DNA of 50,140 bases from Deltaproteobacteria bacterium GWC2_65_14 (GCA_001797615.1 MGPV01000049.1:9897-60036); one strand, 5' to 3'; numbered from the stretch's first letter, positions 20,775 to 29,958 are shown. The notes: a model not told the origin generated them from the sequence alone. Made by a program: numbers and translations.

Positions 20775-21218
20775 GTGAGGCTGAAAAAGAGCAGCCTGTT
20801 CGCCCTCTTCGCCGTGCTCGAACTGGCCGGCGATTCCCGACGGCAGCTCTCGACCACCGACATCGCCGACAAGTACGGCATCTCCTCGCACCACCTCGCG
20901 AAGGTGATGGGGACCCTGGCGCACGCGGGGCTGGTCCAGGCGGTGCGGGGGGTCGGCGGCGGGTACCGGTTTTCCGGGAATGTCAGCCGGACGACGCTGC
21001 TGGACGTCATCCAGCTGTTCGAAACGCTCGAATCGGATCTCGACCTGCCCAACCACTGGAGCCCGACGGACAATCCGATCGTGGCGGAACTGCAGCGCAT
21101 CACCCTCGAGATCGACGAGCTGACCAAGGCGGTCCTGGGCACCATCACCCTGCGGACGGCGCTGAACAGCACCCGCCAGCGAACGGAAGCGGCCGCCGGG
21201 GGCAAACCCGGGCGCTGA
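20775..21218 (+). CDS. Rrf2-family transcriptional regulator without cysteines
   Basis: A 147-residue regulator with an N-terminal winged helix-turn-helix of the Rrf2 family. It shows STTDIADKYGISSHHLAKVMGTLAHAGLV followed by the diagnostic wing RGVGGGYRF, then the dimerisation helix. The start is GTG 20775. Unlike IscR, NsrR or RsrR, the protein has no cysteine at all, so it cannot use the usual three-cysteine iron-sulfur site and probably senses a metabolite or a partner. It is cotranscribed with the GNAT gene. It is the best local candidate to bind the motif shared by the liv-1, GNAT and oah promoters. Confidence 0.88.
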   Translation: MRLKKSSLFALFAVLELAGDSRRQLSTTDIADKYGISSHHLAKVMGTLAHAGLVQAVRGVGGGYRFSGNVSRTTLLDVIQLFETLESDLDLPNHWSPTDNPIVAELQRITLEIDELTKAVLGTITLRTALNSTRQRTEAAAGGKPGR

Positions 21219-21243
21219 ACCGTCCCGGAGCCCATGACCGCCG

Positions 21244-22107
21244 CTACAAACGCAGGAGCCGGGCCGCGTTCCCGCCGAGAATCCTGTCGACCCCCTCCGC
21301 CGGCAGCGGCAGCTTTCCGACCGCCTCCATGTTCCGCCGGATCCAGGGGATCCCCGGCCAGTCGCTGCCGAAGATCACCTTGTCGGTGATCCGGGGTAGC
21401 TCCGGGAAGTAGGTCATCAGCCGGGCCGGCGGAAGGCCGGAAATCTCCAGGTAGACGTTGGCGTGGTGTTTCGAGAGGAACTGCGCCCGGTCGTACCAGA
21501 ACCCTCTGCCGCCGTGGCCGATCACCAGGTTCAGCCGGGGGAAATCGACGGCCAGGTCGTCCAGGTAGAGCGGGTCTCCGTACTTCATCCGGGAGCCCCG
21601 AAACACCGACGAGCCGGTGTGGAACAGGACCGGGATCCCGAGCTCCTGGGCCGCCTGGTACAGCGGATAGATCCTCGGGTCGTTGGGATAGTAGTGCTGG
21701 TAGGTGGGGTAGAGCTTCGCCCCCCGGAACCCCTCCCCCTCGACCTTCCGGCGCAGCTCCTCCCCCAGGTCGGTGTGCAGGTGGGGATTGATGTCGCAGA
21801 AGGGGATCAGCCGCGTCCTCCCCCTGCAGAAATCGCGCACCTGCTCGTTCGTGCAGATTCCCGTGGTGACGGGGGAGAGCTCCGCCAGCACGCAGGCATG
21901 GTCGACCCCTTCGGCCGACAGCAGTTCCTCGAAGGCGCCCGGGTCGGCATGGCGGGCGATATAGTCCTCGTACCCCGCGGGGTGCGACCGCTTCATCCAC
22001 TCGGTCACCCACTCGCGGTGGTGCGTGTAGACCGACAGGTGCACGTGGAAATCGATCCGCGGCGCGGGGGAGTCCCTTTCCGCCGGTGGGGGCGTCATCC
22101 GCGGCAC
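21244..22107 (-). CDS. Amidohydrolase-family metal-dependent hydrolase or decarboxylase (ACMSD-like)
   Basis: A 287-residue TIM-barrel protein of the Amidohydrolase_2 type. Metal-binding motif IDFHVH is near residue 20. A His lies in PVLFHTGSS, another in VIGHGGRGFWYDRA, and the final metal Asp is in VIFGSDWPGIPW. The C-terminal ILGGNAARLLRL is typical of the family, which includes ACMSD, resorcylate decarboxylases and 2-pyrone-dicarboxylate lactonase. Start could be residue 1 or the Met at residue 5. It lies 28 bases downstream of the short-chain dehydrogenase and is probably cotranscribed. The substrate is not known. Confidence 0.82.
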   Translation of the reverse strand: MPRMTPPPAERDSPAPRIDFHVHLSVYTHHREWVTEWMKRSHPAGYEDYIARHADPGAFEELLSAEGVDHACVLAELSPVTTGICTNEQVRDFCRGRTRLIPFCDINPHLHTDLGEELRRKVEGEGFRGAKLYPTYQHYYPNDPRIYPLYQAAQELGIPVLFHTGSSVFRGSRMKYGDPLYLDDLAVDFPRLNLVIGHGGRGFWYDRAQFLSKHHANVYLEISGLPPARLMTYFPELPRITDKVIFGSDWPGIPWIRRNMEAVGKLPLPAEGVDRILGGNAARLLRL

Positions 22108-22135
22108 CCCGAGCCGTGCAGGCCGCCGGCCACGT

Positions 22136-22855
22136 TCAGATATACTGCCCGGCGTCGACCCGGATCACCTCGCCGGTGATCATGCGGGCCGCGTCGGAGA
22201 GCAGGAAGAGCACGGCGTTGGCGACATCCTCGGGCCGGGTCAGCTCCGGCAGCACGCTCTCGTCCCGGGCCTTCGCGATCACCTCCCCGGCGAGCGCCTG
22301 CGTCATCTCGGTCATGACCATCCCCGGCGCGACGGCGTTCACCGTGACCCCCCTGGGTCCCAGCTCCCGCGCCAGCGTCTTGGTCAGGCCGATCAGCCCC
22401 GCCTTGGAGGCGCAATAGTTCGCCTGGCCGAACTTGCCGCGGATCCCGTTGATGGAGGTGATGTTCACGATCCGCCCGTACCCGGCCTTCCGCATCGAGG
22501 GTGCCAGGGCGCGCGCCATGTGGAAGGCGCCGGTCAGGTTCACCGCGATCACAGACTGCCACTCCTCGTCGGTCATGTTCGCCGCGCTGCGGTCCCGGGT
22601 GATGCCGGCGTTGTTGACCAGCAGAGACACCTCCGGAGGCAGCGTCGCGACCGCGGCGGCCACGGCGGCCGAATCGGCGATATCCACCTTGTGGAACCGG
22701 AAGGAGGGATCCTCCCCCCCCTCGCCCGGGGCCACGTCGAAGACGTGCACGACGACGCCCTGAGCGGTCAGGGCGCGGGTGATCGCCAGCCCGATCCCCC
22801 GGGCGCCGCCGGTCACCACCGCGACGCGGCCTTTCAGATTCAGGAATCCGCTCAT
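22136..22855 (-). CDS. Short-chain dehydrogenase, 3-oxoacyl-ACP/acetoacetyl-CoA reductase type
   Basis: A 239-residue SDR with the cofactor motif TGGARGIG near residue 15, NNAG, the catalytic Ser in NITSINGIRG, and the YCASK active site. These resemble FabG and PhaB. The chosen ATG 22855 has a strong GGAGGAGGA ribosome-binding site. The protein lacks signs of an anaerobic-specific role. It could reduce 3-oxoacyl-ACP, acetoacetyl-CoA, or oxidise 3-hydroxyacyl-CoA intermediates such as 3-hydroxypimelyl-CoA. Divergent from the double-GNAT gene. Confidence 0.85.
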   Translation of the reverse strand: MSGFLNLKGRVAVVTGGARGIGLAITRALTAQGVVVHVFDVAPGEGGEDPSFRFHKVDIADSAAVAAAVATLPPEVSLLVNNAGITRDRSAANMTDEEWQSVIAVNLTGAFHMARALAPSMRKAGYGRIVNITSINGIRGKFGQANYCASKAGLIGLTKTLARELGPRGVTVNAVAPGMVMTEMTQALAGEVIAKARDESVLPELTRPEDVANAVLFLLSDAARMITGEVIRVDAGQYI

Positions 22856-22987
22856 TCCTCCTCCTTCGGGCGAACGGGATCGGCCCCCCGCGCGGGGCGC
22901 GCTCGGCATACAGTACCATAACGGCCGTCCGGCCCGCCGCATCGAAATCCGGGTACAATGGGGATACGCAGGAAGGGAGGTGAGCGG

Positions 22988-23971
22988 ATGTCCGCCCTTG
23001 TGCTTCGCCCGCTGCGGCGGGAGGATTCGGACCGGGTCGCAGCGCTGGAAAGCGGGATCGCCGGCCGTTCGCGGAGGGGATTCCTGGAGAGACGGTTCGC
23101 CGTCGCGGAGGCGATGCCGGACGCCTTCGTCACCTGTGCGGCGGTGGACGGGAAAACGCTGGCGGGGTACGGCTTCGCCCGTGTGCAGGAGGGGGAGTTC
23201 GGAATCCGGGGCACGGCGGCCGTTCTCGACGTCCTCGGCGTCGACCCGGATTTCCGGGGACAGGGGATCGGGAAGGCGGTGATCGCCGACATCGAACGGC
23301 AGCTGGGCGCGAAGCGGATCGGCACCCTGAGAACGCAGGTCGCCTGGGCGAACCAGGGGATGGTCCGGTTCTTCGCCTCCACGGGGTTTTTGCTGGCCCC
23401 CTTCCAGATCATCGAACGGGGCACCACCCCTCTCGAGGAGGAGGTCGCCGAGGTGAAGCCGCTGAAGCCTGAAGGAAGGGAACGGGGCCGCGGCCGGGGC
23501 GAGGAGATCGGGTTCGGGACGCTGGCCCGGGACCGGCTCCCGGTCCGCTCCCTCCGGGAGGAGGATCTGGCGGCCGTCGTCCGGATCGACCGGAAGCTCA
23601 CAGGATTCGACCGCTCCGCCTACTACGCGGCGAAGTTCCGGGAGGTGCTGGTCGAGTCCGGAATCCGGGTCTCCCTGGTGGCCGAGGAGGACGGGATCGT
23701 CAACGGGTTCATCATGGCGCGGGTCGACTTCGGGGAATTCGGTCAGGTCGAGACCTCTGCGGTGATCGACACGATCGGCGTCCACCCCGCCTTCGGGGGC
23801 TCCGGGATCGGGCATGCCCTGCTCTCCCAGCTGCTGCTGAACCTGTCCACCCTCCAGGTCGAAACGGTGCTGGTCCAGCTGTCGCAGGAGAACTTCACCC
23901 TGCAGAGATTCCTCCATGCGCGCGGGTTCGTGCAGTCCCAGCGGCTGGTTCTCGCCCGGGAGATCCGGTAG
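22988..23971 (+). CDS. Protein with two tandem GNAT acetyltransferase domains
   Basis: A 327-residue protein made of two GNAT modules. The first is residues 1-150, with VLGVDPDFRGQGIGKAVIADIE and WANQGMVRFFASTGF. The second is residues 180-327, with IGVHPAFGGSGIGHALLSQLL and LSQENFTLQRFLHARGF. A polar linker joins them (EGRERGRGRGEE). The second acetyl-CoA loop is GGSGIG rather than RGQGIG, so the two sites may differ in activity. ATG 22988 follows GGGAGGTGAG, an excellent ribosome-binding site. It stands alone between fabG-like and oah. Confidence 0.85.
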   Translation: MSALVLRPLRREDSDRVAALESGIAGRSRRGFLERRFAVAEAMPDAFVTCAAVDGKTLAGYGFARVQEGEFGIRGTAAVLDVLGVDPDFRGQGIGKAVIADIERQLGAKRIGTLRTQVAWANQGMVRFFASTGFLLAPFQIIERGTTPLEEEVAEVKPLKPEGRERGRGRGEEIGFGTLARDRLPVRSLREEDLAAVVRIDRKLTGFDRSAYYAAKFREVLVESGIRVSLVAEEDGIVNGFIMARVDFGEFGQVETSAVIDTIGVHPAFGGSGIGHALLSQLLLNLSTLQVETVLVQLSQENFTLQRFLHARGFVQSQRLVLAREIR

Positions 23972-24000
23972 CCCGGCCCGGGTCCTTCCGGCCGGCTACC
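23967..24000 (+). terminator. Terminator-like hairpin after the double-GNAT gene
   Basis: GGTAGCCCGGCC (23967-23978) pairs with GGCCGGCTACC (23990-24000), with one bulged C and an 11-base loop. It overlaps the stop codon. Only AAAATTGTTCCTT follows, so the T-run is poor. It probably separates this gene from the oah promoter. Confidence 0.45.
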
Positions 24001-24019
24001 GCCGGGGGAAAATTGTTCC

Positions 24020-24049
24020 TTGACACCTTAAATGGTATTGTGGTACCTG
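24020..24049 (+). promoter_or_regulatory. Promoter of the oah-bcr-gcdH operon with embedded inverted repeat
   Basis: TTGACA (24020-24025), an 18-base spacer and an extended -10 TGGTACCTG (24041-24049) lie about 100 bases before oah. The inverted repeat GGTATTGTGGTACC (24034-24047) covers the spacer end and the -10. The same motif class is found at the liv-1 and GNAT-Rrf2 promoters, placed identically relative to the -10. This suggests repression by occlusion. Confidence 0.65.
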
Positions 24050-24148
24050 ATTGCATGTATAGCCCTCGCAGGTTCCTGCCGCATGCCGTTCGGCGCCGCG
24101 GGGCCGCGCACACCGACAGGTGAACCTTCCGGGAGGAGAGGAGGAGCC

Positions 24149-25294
24149 ATGGCCACCACAGACGAGATCATCGCCAGGACCGCGCCGTCCAAACTGGTCG
24201 ACCACAACCTGATCGACAGGGAGGTGGAAAGTCTCTGCGACGGCATGGTCCGCTACGAGAAGCGGCCGGCCAGACGCCGCGACGGCTCGGCGGCGGAGGG
24301 GCTCGTAAACGCCTGGATCGTCCTGAACAACCCGAAGCAATACAACTCCTACACCACGGACATGGTCAAGGCGCTGATCCTGGCCTTCCGGCGCGCCTCG
24401 GTCGACCGCGAGGTGAACGCCGTGGTCTTCACCGGAACCGGCGACAGGGCCTTCTGCACCGGCGGCAACACCAAGGAGTACGCCGAGTACTACGCCGGCA
24501 ACCCGCAGGAGTACCGCCAGTACATGCGGTTGTTCAACGACATGGTTTCGGCGATCCTCGCCTGCGACAAACCGGTGATCTGCCGGGTCAACGGGATGCG
24601 GATCGGCGGCGGGCAGGAGATCGGCATGGCCTGCGACTTCACCGTCGCACAGGACCTGGCCAATTTCGGCCAGGCCGGCCCGAAGCACGGCTCTGCGGCG
24701 ATCGGCGGCGCCACCGACTTTCTCCCGGTCATGATCGGCTGCGAGCAGGCGATGGTCTCCGGGACCCTGTGCGAGCCGTTTTCGGCGCACAAGGCGGCCC
24801 GCCTCGGCATCGTCACCGACCTGGTCCCCGCCCTGAAGGTGGACGGCCGGTTCGTCCCGAACCCGACCGTGATCACCGACCGGATGCTCGACGAGTACGG
24901 CCGGATCGTGCACGGGGAGTTCCGGAGCGGCGCGGACTACAAGGAAGGGCTTGCCCGGATCAAGGCGGGCGAGACCGACCTCTCGCTGCTCGACCAGAAG
25001 GTCGAGGAGCTGTGCGCGAAACTGATCGAGACCTTCCCCGAGTGCCTGACCAAGAGCCTGGAGGAGCTGCGCAAGCCGAAGCTTGACGCCTGGAACGCCA
25101 ACAAGGAGAACTCCCGCGCCTGGCTGGCGCTGAACATGATGAACGAGGCCCGCGCGGGTTTTCGCGCCTTCAACGAGGGGACCCGGGAGACGGGGCGCGA
25201 GATCGACTTCGTCAAACTGCGCCAGGGGCTGGCCAGGGGGATCCCCTGGACCGAGGAGCTGGTGGAGAGCCTGATGCCGGGAGCGAAGCGGTAA
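24149..25294 (+). CDS. oah: 6-oxocyclohex-1-ene-1-carbonyl-CoA hydrolase
   Basis: A 381-residue crotonase-superfamily enzyme (also called BamA). It adds water and hydrolytically opens the ring of 6-oxocyclohex-1-ene-1-carbonyl-CoA to give 3-hydroxypimelyl-CoA, a signature step of anaerobic benzoyl-CoA degradation. Highly conserved stretches are present: the VDHNLIDREVESLCDGMVRY start, NNPKQYNSYTTDMVKALIL, FCTGGNTKEYAEYYAGNP, NGMRIGGGQEIGMACDF and the C-terminal RKPKLDAWNANKENSRAWL. Length is typical. It is first in the operon, one base before bcrC. The gene is a widely used marker for anaerobic aromatic degradation. Confidence 0.96.
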   Translation: MATTDEIIARTAPSKLVDHNLIDREVESLCDGMVRYEKRPARRRDGSAAEGLVNAWIVLNNPKQYNSYTTDMVKALILAFRRASVDREVNAVVFTGTGDRAFCTGGNTKEYAEYYAGNPQEYRQYMRLFNDMVSAILACDKPVICRVNGMRIGGGQEIGMACDFTVAQDLANFGQAGPKHGSAAIGGATDFLPVMIGCEQAMVSGTLCEPFSAHKAARLGIVTDLVPALKVDGRFVPNPTVITDRMLDEYGRIVHGEFRSGADYKEGLARIKAGETDLSLLDQKVEELCAKLIETFPECLTKSLEELRKPKLDAWNANKENSRAWLALNMMNEARAGFRAFNEGTRETGREIDFVKLRQGLARGIPWTEELVESLMPGAKR

Positions 25295-25295
25295 G

Positions 25296-26483
25296 ATGAA
25301 CCCTCCCTCGACCCCCAGGACGGTCCAGGAAATCGTGTCGTTCTGCCAGGAGCTCTTCGACGACCTGAGCTTCGCCCGGGCGCGCGAATGGAAGGAGGCC
25401 CGCCCCGGCCGCAAGGTGATCGGGTACATGCCGGTCTACGTCCCGCGCGAGATCGTCCACGCCGCCGGCATGCTGCCGCTGGGAATCCTCGGGGGGGGCG
25501 CCGACATGGAGGTGATCCACGGCGACGCCTACTACCAGAGCTACATCTGCCGGATCCCCCGCTCGACCGTCGAGCTGGCGGTCACCGGAAGGCTGGACTT
25601 CGTCGACGGCATGCTCTTCCCCTCCATCTGCGACGTCATCCGGAACCTGAGCGGCATCTGGCAGCTCCTCTTCCAGGACAAGGTTGTCCGCTACTTCGAC
25701 GCCCCGCAGAATTTCCGGGACGAGGTCGGCGGACGCTTCTACGCCAACGAGCTGCGGGAGATGCGGGACGGGCTCGCGAAGCTCGCCGGCCGGGAGATCG
25801 CGGACGAGGAGATCCGCCGCTCGATCGCGGTCTACAACGAGAACCGCCTCTGGGTGAACCGGGTCTACGCGTTCCGGGCCGCCTGCCCCTGGAAGGCCCC
25901 TTCCGCCGAGGTCTACCTGCTGATGCGGGCGGGGATGGTGCTTCCCCCGGAGGAGCATACCCTCCTGATGCGGGACTACCTGGCCGCCGCGGAGGCGGAG
26001 GACCGGCCGATGCGCGACAACTGCCGGGTGATCCTGGTCGGCACCTTCTGCGAGCAACCGCCGCTCAACCTGATCAAGTCGCTGGAGATGGCCGGCTGCT
26101 ACATCGTGGACGACGATCTCCTCCTGGTCCACCGGTGGCTCCTGGGGGAGGTCCCCGCGGCGGGGGACCCCGTCGAGAACCTGGCCCGCGCCTTCCTGCA
26201 CCAGTCCGCCCAGACGGCGGCGAAGTACGAGGTCGAGAGGACGGAGAAGGGACGGTCGCTGCTCGAGTCGATCCGCACCCTGCAGGCCGACGGCGTGATC
26301 TTCGCGGCGCCCAGCTTCTGCGACCCGGCGCTGCTCGACCAGCCGATGCTGGTCAGCCGCCTCGAAGCCCGGAAGATCCCCTACATCACGATGCAGTACG
26401 CCGAGAACTCGGGCCAGATGCAGCCGATCCGGGAGCAGGCCGGGACCTTCGCCGATTCCATCAAGCTGTGGAGCGCGTCATGA
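25296..26483 (+). CDS. bcrC: Benzoyl-CoA reductase subunit C (class I, ATP-dependent)
   Basis: A 395-residue member of the HgdB/BcrBC family, one of the two subunits that bind benzoyl-CoA and the catalytic iron-sulfur cluster. Recognisable parts are GYMPVYVPREIVHAAGMLPLG at residue 43, the Cys in SYICRIPRSTVEL, SICDVIRNLSG, and VGTFCEQPPLNLIKSLE. The conserved cysteines likely ligate the cluster. Length and gene order (C-B-A-D) match the bcr operon of Thauera. The stop overlaps the bcrB start as ATGA. Confidence 0.9.
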   Translation: MNPPSTPRTVQEIVSFCQELFDDLSFARAREWKEARPGRKVIGYMPVYVPREIVHAAGMLPLGILGGGADMEVIHGDAYYQSYICRIPRSTVELAVTGRLDFVDGMLFPSICDVIRNLSGIWQLLFQDKVVRYFDAPQNFRDEVGGRFYANELREMRDGLAKLAGREIADEEIRRSIAVYNENRLWVNRVYAFRAACPWKAPSAEVYLLMRAGMVLPPEEHTLLMRDYLAAAEAEDRPMRDNCRVILVGTFCEQPPLNLIKSLEMAGCYIVDDDLLLVHRWLLGEVPAAGDPVENLARAFLHQSAQTAAKYEVERTEKGRSLLESIRTLQADGVIFAAPSFCDPALLDQPMLVSRLEARKIPYITMQYAENSGQMQPIREQAGTFADSIKLWSAS

Positions 26484-27769
26484 GCCAAAAGAAAGTCGTC
26501 AAGTCCTCGTCGCAGAGGATCCAGAAGGAGATGATCAGCCGCAACTACGACAAGATCACCTCCGGGGAGCACAAGGTCTGCTCGACCTTCGTCCCGGGCA
26601 ACCTGAACGAGCTGCTCCTGTGCTTCGACATCGTGAACAACCTTCCGGAGATCAACGCCATCCAGAACGCCATGCGGAAGAAGTCGGGCGACATGATCCT
26701 GGAGGCGGAGCGGGCCGGGCACTCCGAGGACGTCTGCACCTACGTGAAGGCGGACATCGGCATGATGGCCAAGGGGAACATCGCCCCCAACGGGAAGCCG
26801 TTTCCCGACCCGGACCTGCTGCTCCTCTCCTACACCGGCTGCTTCACCTTCATGAAGTGGTTCGAGCTGCTCCGCGAGCAGTACCAATGTCCCACGGTGA
26901 TGCTCCATGTCCCCTACGCCGCCGACGGGAAGCCGACGAAGAACATGCGGGACTACATCGTCTCGCAACTCCGGCAGGAGGTGATCCCGCTGCTGGAGCG
27001 GGTGTCGGGGATCCGCTTCGACATCGACCGGCTGCGCGGGTACCTGCGCAAGTCGGCCGCGGCCGAGGACGACCTGGTCTGGATGCTGGAGCAGGCCAAG
27101 CGGAAGCCCTCCCCCATCGACTGCTACTTCGGCGGCGTCTACTACATGGGGCCGATCTTCACCGCCTTCCGGGGCACCGACGAGGCGATCGAATACTACC
27201 GGATGCTCCGGGAGGAGATCGGGGAGCGGATCGCGCTGGGGCTGTGCGCCCAGACCCCCGAGGGGGACATGCCGGAGGAGAACTACCGGCTGGTGGTCGA
27301 GGGGCCGCCGAACTGGACCTCCTTCCGCGACTTCTGGAAGATGTTTTACGAGGCGGGGGCCGTGGTCGTCGCCAGCTCCTACACGAAGGTCGGCGGCGTC
27401 TACGACTACGACGGGTTCCGGCACGACCCGGACCATCCGCTGGAGAGCCTTGCCGACTACTGCCTCGGGGTCTACACGAACCGCAACCTCCCGGTCCGGG
27501 TCGACATGCTCTCGCGGAACGTCCTGGAGTACGACGCCGACGGCCTGCTGATCAACTCGATCAAGAGCTGCAACAGCTTCTCCGCAGGGCAGCTGGTCAT
27601 GATGCGCGAGATCGAGAGGCGGACCGGAAAACCGGCGGCCTTCATCGAGACCGACCTGGTGGACCCGCGCTACTTCTCGGCGGCCAACGTGAAGAACCGG
27701 CTGGAGAGCTACTTCCAGATGATCGACCAGAAGCGGCGGGCCGGCGGCTCCGCGAAAGCCGGGGCGTAG
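26480..27769 (+). CDS. bcrB: Benzoyl-CoA reductase subunit B (class I, ATP-dependent)
   Basis: A 429-residue partner of BcrC that together forms the aromatic-ring-reducing module. Hallmarks are [23 protein letters not shown] near residue 38, the cysteine in [30 protein letters not shown], and the C-terminal [23 protein letters not shown] 26480 overlaps the bcrC stop (ATGA). The frame stays open back through bcrC, but homology starts here. It receives electrons from the BcrAD activator for the two-electron reduction of benzoyl-CoA to the cyclic dienoyl-CoA. Confidence 0.9.
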   Translation: MSQKKVVKSSSQRIQKEMISRNYDKITSGEHKVCSTFVPGNLNELLLCFDIVNNLPEINAIQNAMRKKSGDMILEAERAGHSEDVCTYVKADIGMMAKGNIAPNGKPFPDPDLLLLSYTGCFTFMKWFELLREQYQCPTVMLHVPYAADGKPTKNMRDYIVSQLRQEVIPLLERVSGIRFDIDRLRGYLRKSAAAEDDLVWMLEQAKRKPSPIDCYFGGVYYMGPIFTAFRGTDEAIEYYRMLREEIGERIALGLCAQTPEGDMPEENYRLVVEGPPNWTSFRDFWKMFYEAGAVVVASSYTKVGGVYDYDGFRHDPDHPLESLADYCLGVYTNRNLPVRVDMLSRNVLEYDADGLLINSIKSCNSFSAGQLVMMREIERRTGKPAAFIETDLVDPRYFSAANVKNRLESYFQMIDQKRRAGGSAKAGA

Positions 27770-27779
27770 GGGCACCGCC

Positions 27780-29105
27780 ATGCGCACCTTCATCGGAATC
27801 GACCTGGGATCGACCACCACCAAGGCGTTGCTCATGGACGAGAACCAGTTGGTTCTGGGCCGCGGGATCACGAACTCCCGCTCCAACTACGACGTCGCCG
27901 CCACGGTCTCCAAGCAGGAGGCCAAGATCGGCGCCCGGTTCACCCTGTTCCGCCAGGCCGTGGGCAACGGCCGGGGGGGCGAGCGGCTGCTGGAGGTCCT
28001 GGAGCGCAGCTTCCGGCTGGAGCAGTTCCTCTCCGGGCTGCGGCAGCTGGAGGAGAGCTGCGAGCTCCATCTCGGGGACCCCCGCTTCCGGGACCGGAAG
28101 GGGGCGCTCCGGGATGCGCTGGCCTCGGTGTTCCGGCGGCTCCTGGAGGAGGCGCCGGCGATCTACGCGCCGGGGGCCGCCCGGAAATCCGACTTCTTCC
28201 GCGACATCGCCGGGTCCCGCTTCATGAGCCTCGCCGAGCCGGTGGGCCGGGATTCTGGAGTCGGCTTCGAGACCCTGCTGAACATCTACGACAAGTCGAT
28301 CCTCGACGTGGAGAGGACCATCCCGTCGGACGACACCATCGCCGGACAGATGGCGCAGGCCCTCGCGCGCACCTTCCAGGAACCGGACCGAGCGGGGGTC
28401 CGCCATGAGGAGGCCCGCACCGCCCTCGAGCAGTCGCTTTCCGTCGGCCTCGAGGAGACCTTCGTGGTCGGCACCGGCTACGGCCGGGTCCGGCTCCCCT
28501 TTCCCAAGGAGCATATCCGCTCGGAGATCCTCTGCCACGGCCTCGGGGCGCACATGATGTTCCCCGGGACCCGCACGGTGCTCGACATCGGCGGGCAGGA
28601 CACCAAGGGGATCCAGGTGGACGGGAACGGCATCGTCACCAGCTTTCAGATGAACGACCGCTGCGCCGCCGGCTGCGGGCGCTACCTGGGCTACATCGCC
28701 GACGAGATGAAGATCGGGCTCCACGAGCTGGGTCCCATCGCCATGGAGGCGACCCGGTCGATCCGGATCAACTCCACCTGCACCGTGTTCGCCGGCGCCG
28801 AACTGCGCGACCGGCTCGCCCTGGGGGAGGCCCGCGCCGACATCCTGGCCGGGCTGCACCGGGCGATCATCCTGCGGGCCATGTCGATCCTCTCCCGCTC
28901 CGGCGGGGTGACGAACGAGTTCACCTTCACCGGCGGCGTCGCCAAGAACGAGGCGGCGGTCAAGGAGCTGCGGCAGCTGGTCCGGGAGAACTACGGGGAG
29001 ATCACGATCAACATCAGCCCCGATTCGATCTACACCGGCGCCCTCGGCGGGGCGGCCTTCGCCCGCCGCGCGGTCCCCGGGGGCACACGGGGAGCACGCG
29101 CATGA
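27780..29105 (+). CDS. bcrA: Benzoyl-CoA reductase subunit A (ATPase/electron activator)
   Basis: A 441-residue BadF/BcrA/HgdC-family ASKHA ATPase. The phosphate-1 loop is [13 protein letters not shown] at residue 6, and [18 protein letters not shown] follows near residue 267. Likely [4Fe-4S] ligands bridging to subunit D lie at C295 and C299 (DRCAAGCGR) and C334 (STCTVFAG). It couples hydrolysis of ATP to delivery of low-potential electrons from ferredoxin to BcrBC. Compared with BcrD it has an extra insertion of about 150 residues after the first strand pair, as is normal for BcrA. Lies 10 bases after bcrB. Confidence 0.92.
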   Translation: MRTFIGIDLGSTTTKALLMDENQLVLGRGITNSRSNYDVAATVSKQEAKIGARFTLFRQAVGNGRGGERLLEVLERSFRLEQFLSGLRQLEESCELHLGDPRFRDRKGALRDALASVFRRLLEEAPAIYAPGAARKSDFFRDIAGSRFMSLAEPVGRDSGVGFETLLNIYDKSILDVERTIPSDDTIAGQMAQALARTFQEPDRAGVRHEEARTALEQSLSVGLEETFVVGTGYGRVRLPFPKEHIRSEILCHGLGAHMMFPGTRTVLDIGGQDTKGIQVDGNGIVTSFQMNDRCAAGCGRYLGYIADEMKIGLHELGPIAMEATRSIRINSTCTVFAGAELRDRLALGEARADILAGLHRAIILRAMSILSRSGGVTNEFTFTGGVAKNEAAVKELRQLVRENYGEITINISPDSIYTGALGGAAFARRAVPGGTRGARA

Positions 29106-29950
29106 GCCTGACCATCGGCGTCGACGTCGGTTCGGGAGTCATCAAGACCGCGCTGTTCCGCGTGAACGGCGAACAGAGCGAGTGGCTCGCCCGCTGGGAC
29201 GCGAGGATACGGCAGCGCGAGGCCTTCCAGCTCGTCGGGGAGTCGCTGCAGTCGGTGCTTGCGGAGGCCGGCCTCTCCCGGGACGGGATCGACTACATCG
29301 CCACCACCGGCGAGGGGGAGAGCTACCGGGGGGCCACCGGGCACTTCTACTCCATGACCACCCATGCCCGCGGCGCCCTCTACCTGAACCCCGACGCCCG
29401 CGCGGTGCTCGACATCGGGGCCCTGAACGGACGCGCCATCCGGATCGACGGCCGGGGGAAGGTGCTGAACTACCGGATGACCAGCCAGTGCGCCTCCGGC
29501 TCCGGCCAGTTCCTGGAGAACATCTCCCGCTATCTCGGGATCGCCCAGGACGAGATCGGCCCCCTCTCCCGGAAATCCACGAAGCCGGAGCCGGTCAGCA
29601 GCATCTGCGCGGTGCTGGCCGAAACCGACGTCATCAACATGGTGTCCCGCTCGATCGCCCCGAGCGACATCCTCCGCGGCATCCACGAGTCGATGGCCGA
29701 GCGGCTGACCAAGCTGCTCAAGTCGATCGACGTCCGGGACGGGGTCGTGATGATGACCGGGGGGCTGGCGCTCGACACCGGCCTCTTTCAGGCGCTGCAG
29801 GACGGGATGGAGCGGCAGGGGATGAGCACCCGGGCGGCGACCCATCCCGACTCCCTGTATGCCGGCGCCATCGGCGCCGCCTTGTGGGGGGCGTTCCGCC
29901 ACCGGAAACTGCAGGAGCAGGGCCGCCTGGCGAAGGCGTTGCACGGATGA
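29102..29950 (+). CDS. bcrD: Benzoyl-CoA reductase subunit D (ATPase/electron activator)
   Basis: A 282-residue BadF/BcrD-type ATPase, the short partner of BcrA. It shows the phosphate loop [33 protein letters not shown], and cluster cysteines C130 ([12 protein letters not shown]) and C169 ([14 protein letters not shown]). [16 protein letters not shown] near the C-terminus is the adenosine motif. The start overlaps the bcrA stop as ATGA. BcrA and BcrD form the ATP-driven activator with a shared [4Fe-4S] cluster. No ferredoxin gene follows, unlike in Thauera. Confidence 0.92.
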   Translation: MSLTIGVDVGSGVIKTALFRVNGEQSEWLARWDARIRQREAFQLVGESLQSVLAEAGLSRDGIDYIATTGEGESYRGATGHFYSMTTHARGALYLNPDARAVLDIGALNGRAIRIDGRGKVLNYRMTSQCASGSGQFLENISRYLGIAQDEIGPLSRKSTKPEPVSSICAVLAETDVINMVSRSIAPSDILRGIHESMAERLTKLLKSIDVRDGVVMMTGGLALDTGLFQALQDGMERQGMSTRAATHPDSLYAGAIGAALWGAFRHRKLQEQGRLAKALHG

Positions 29951-29958
29951 GGATCCCG

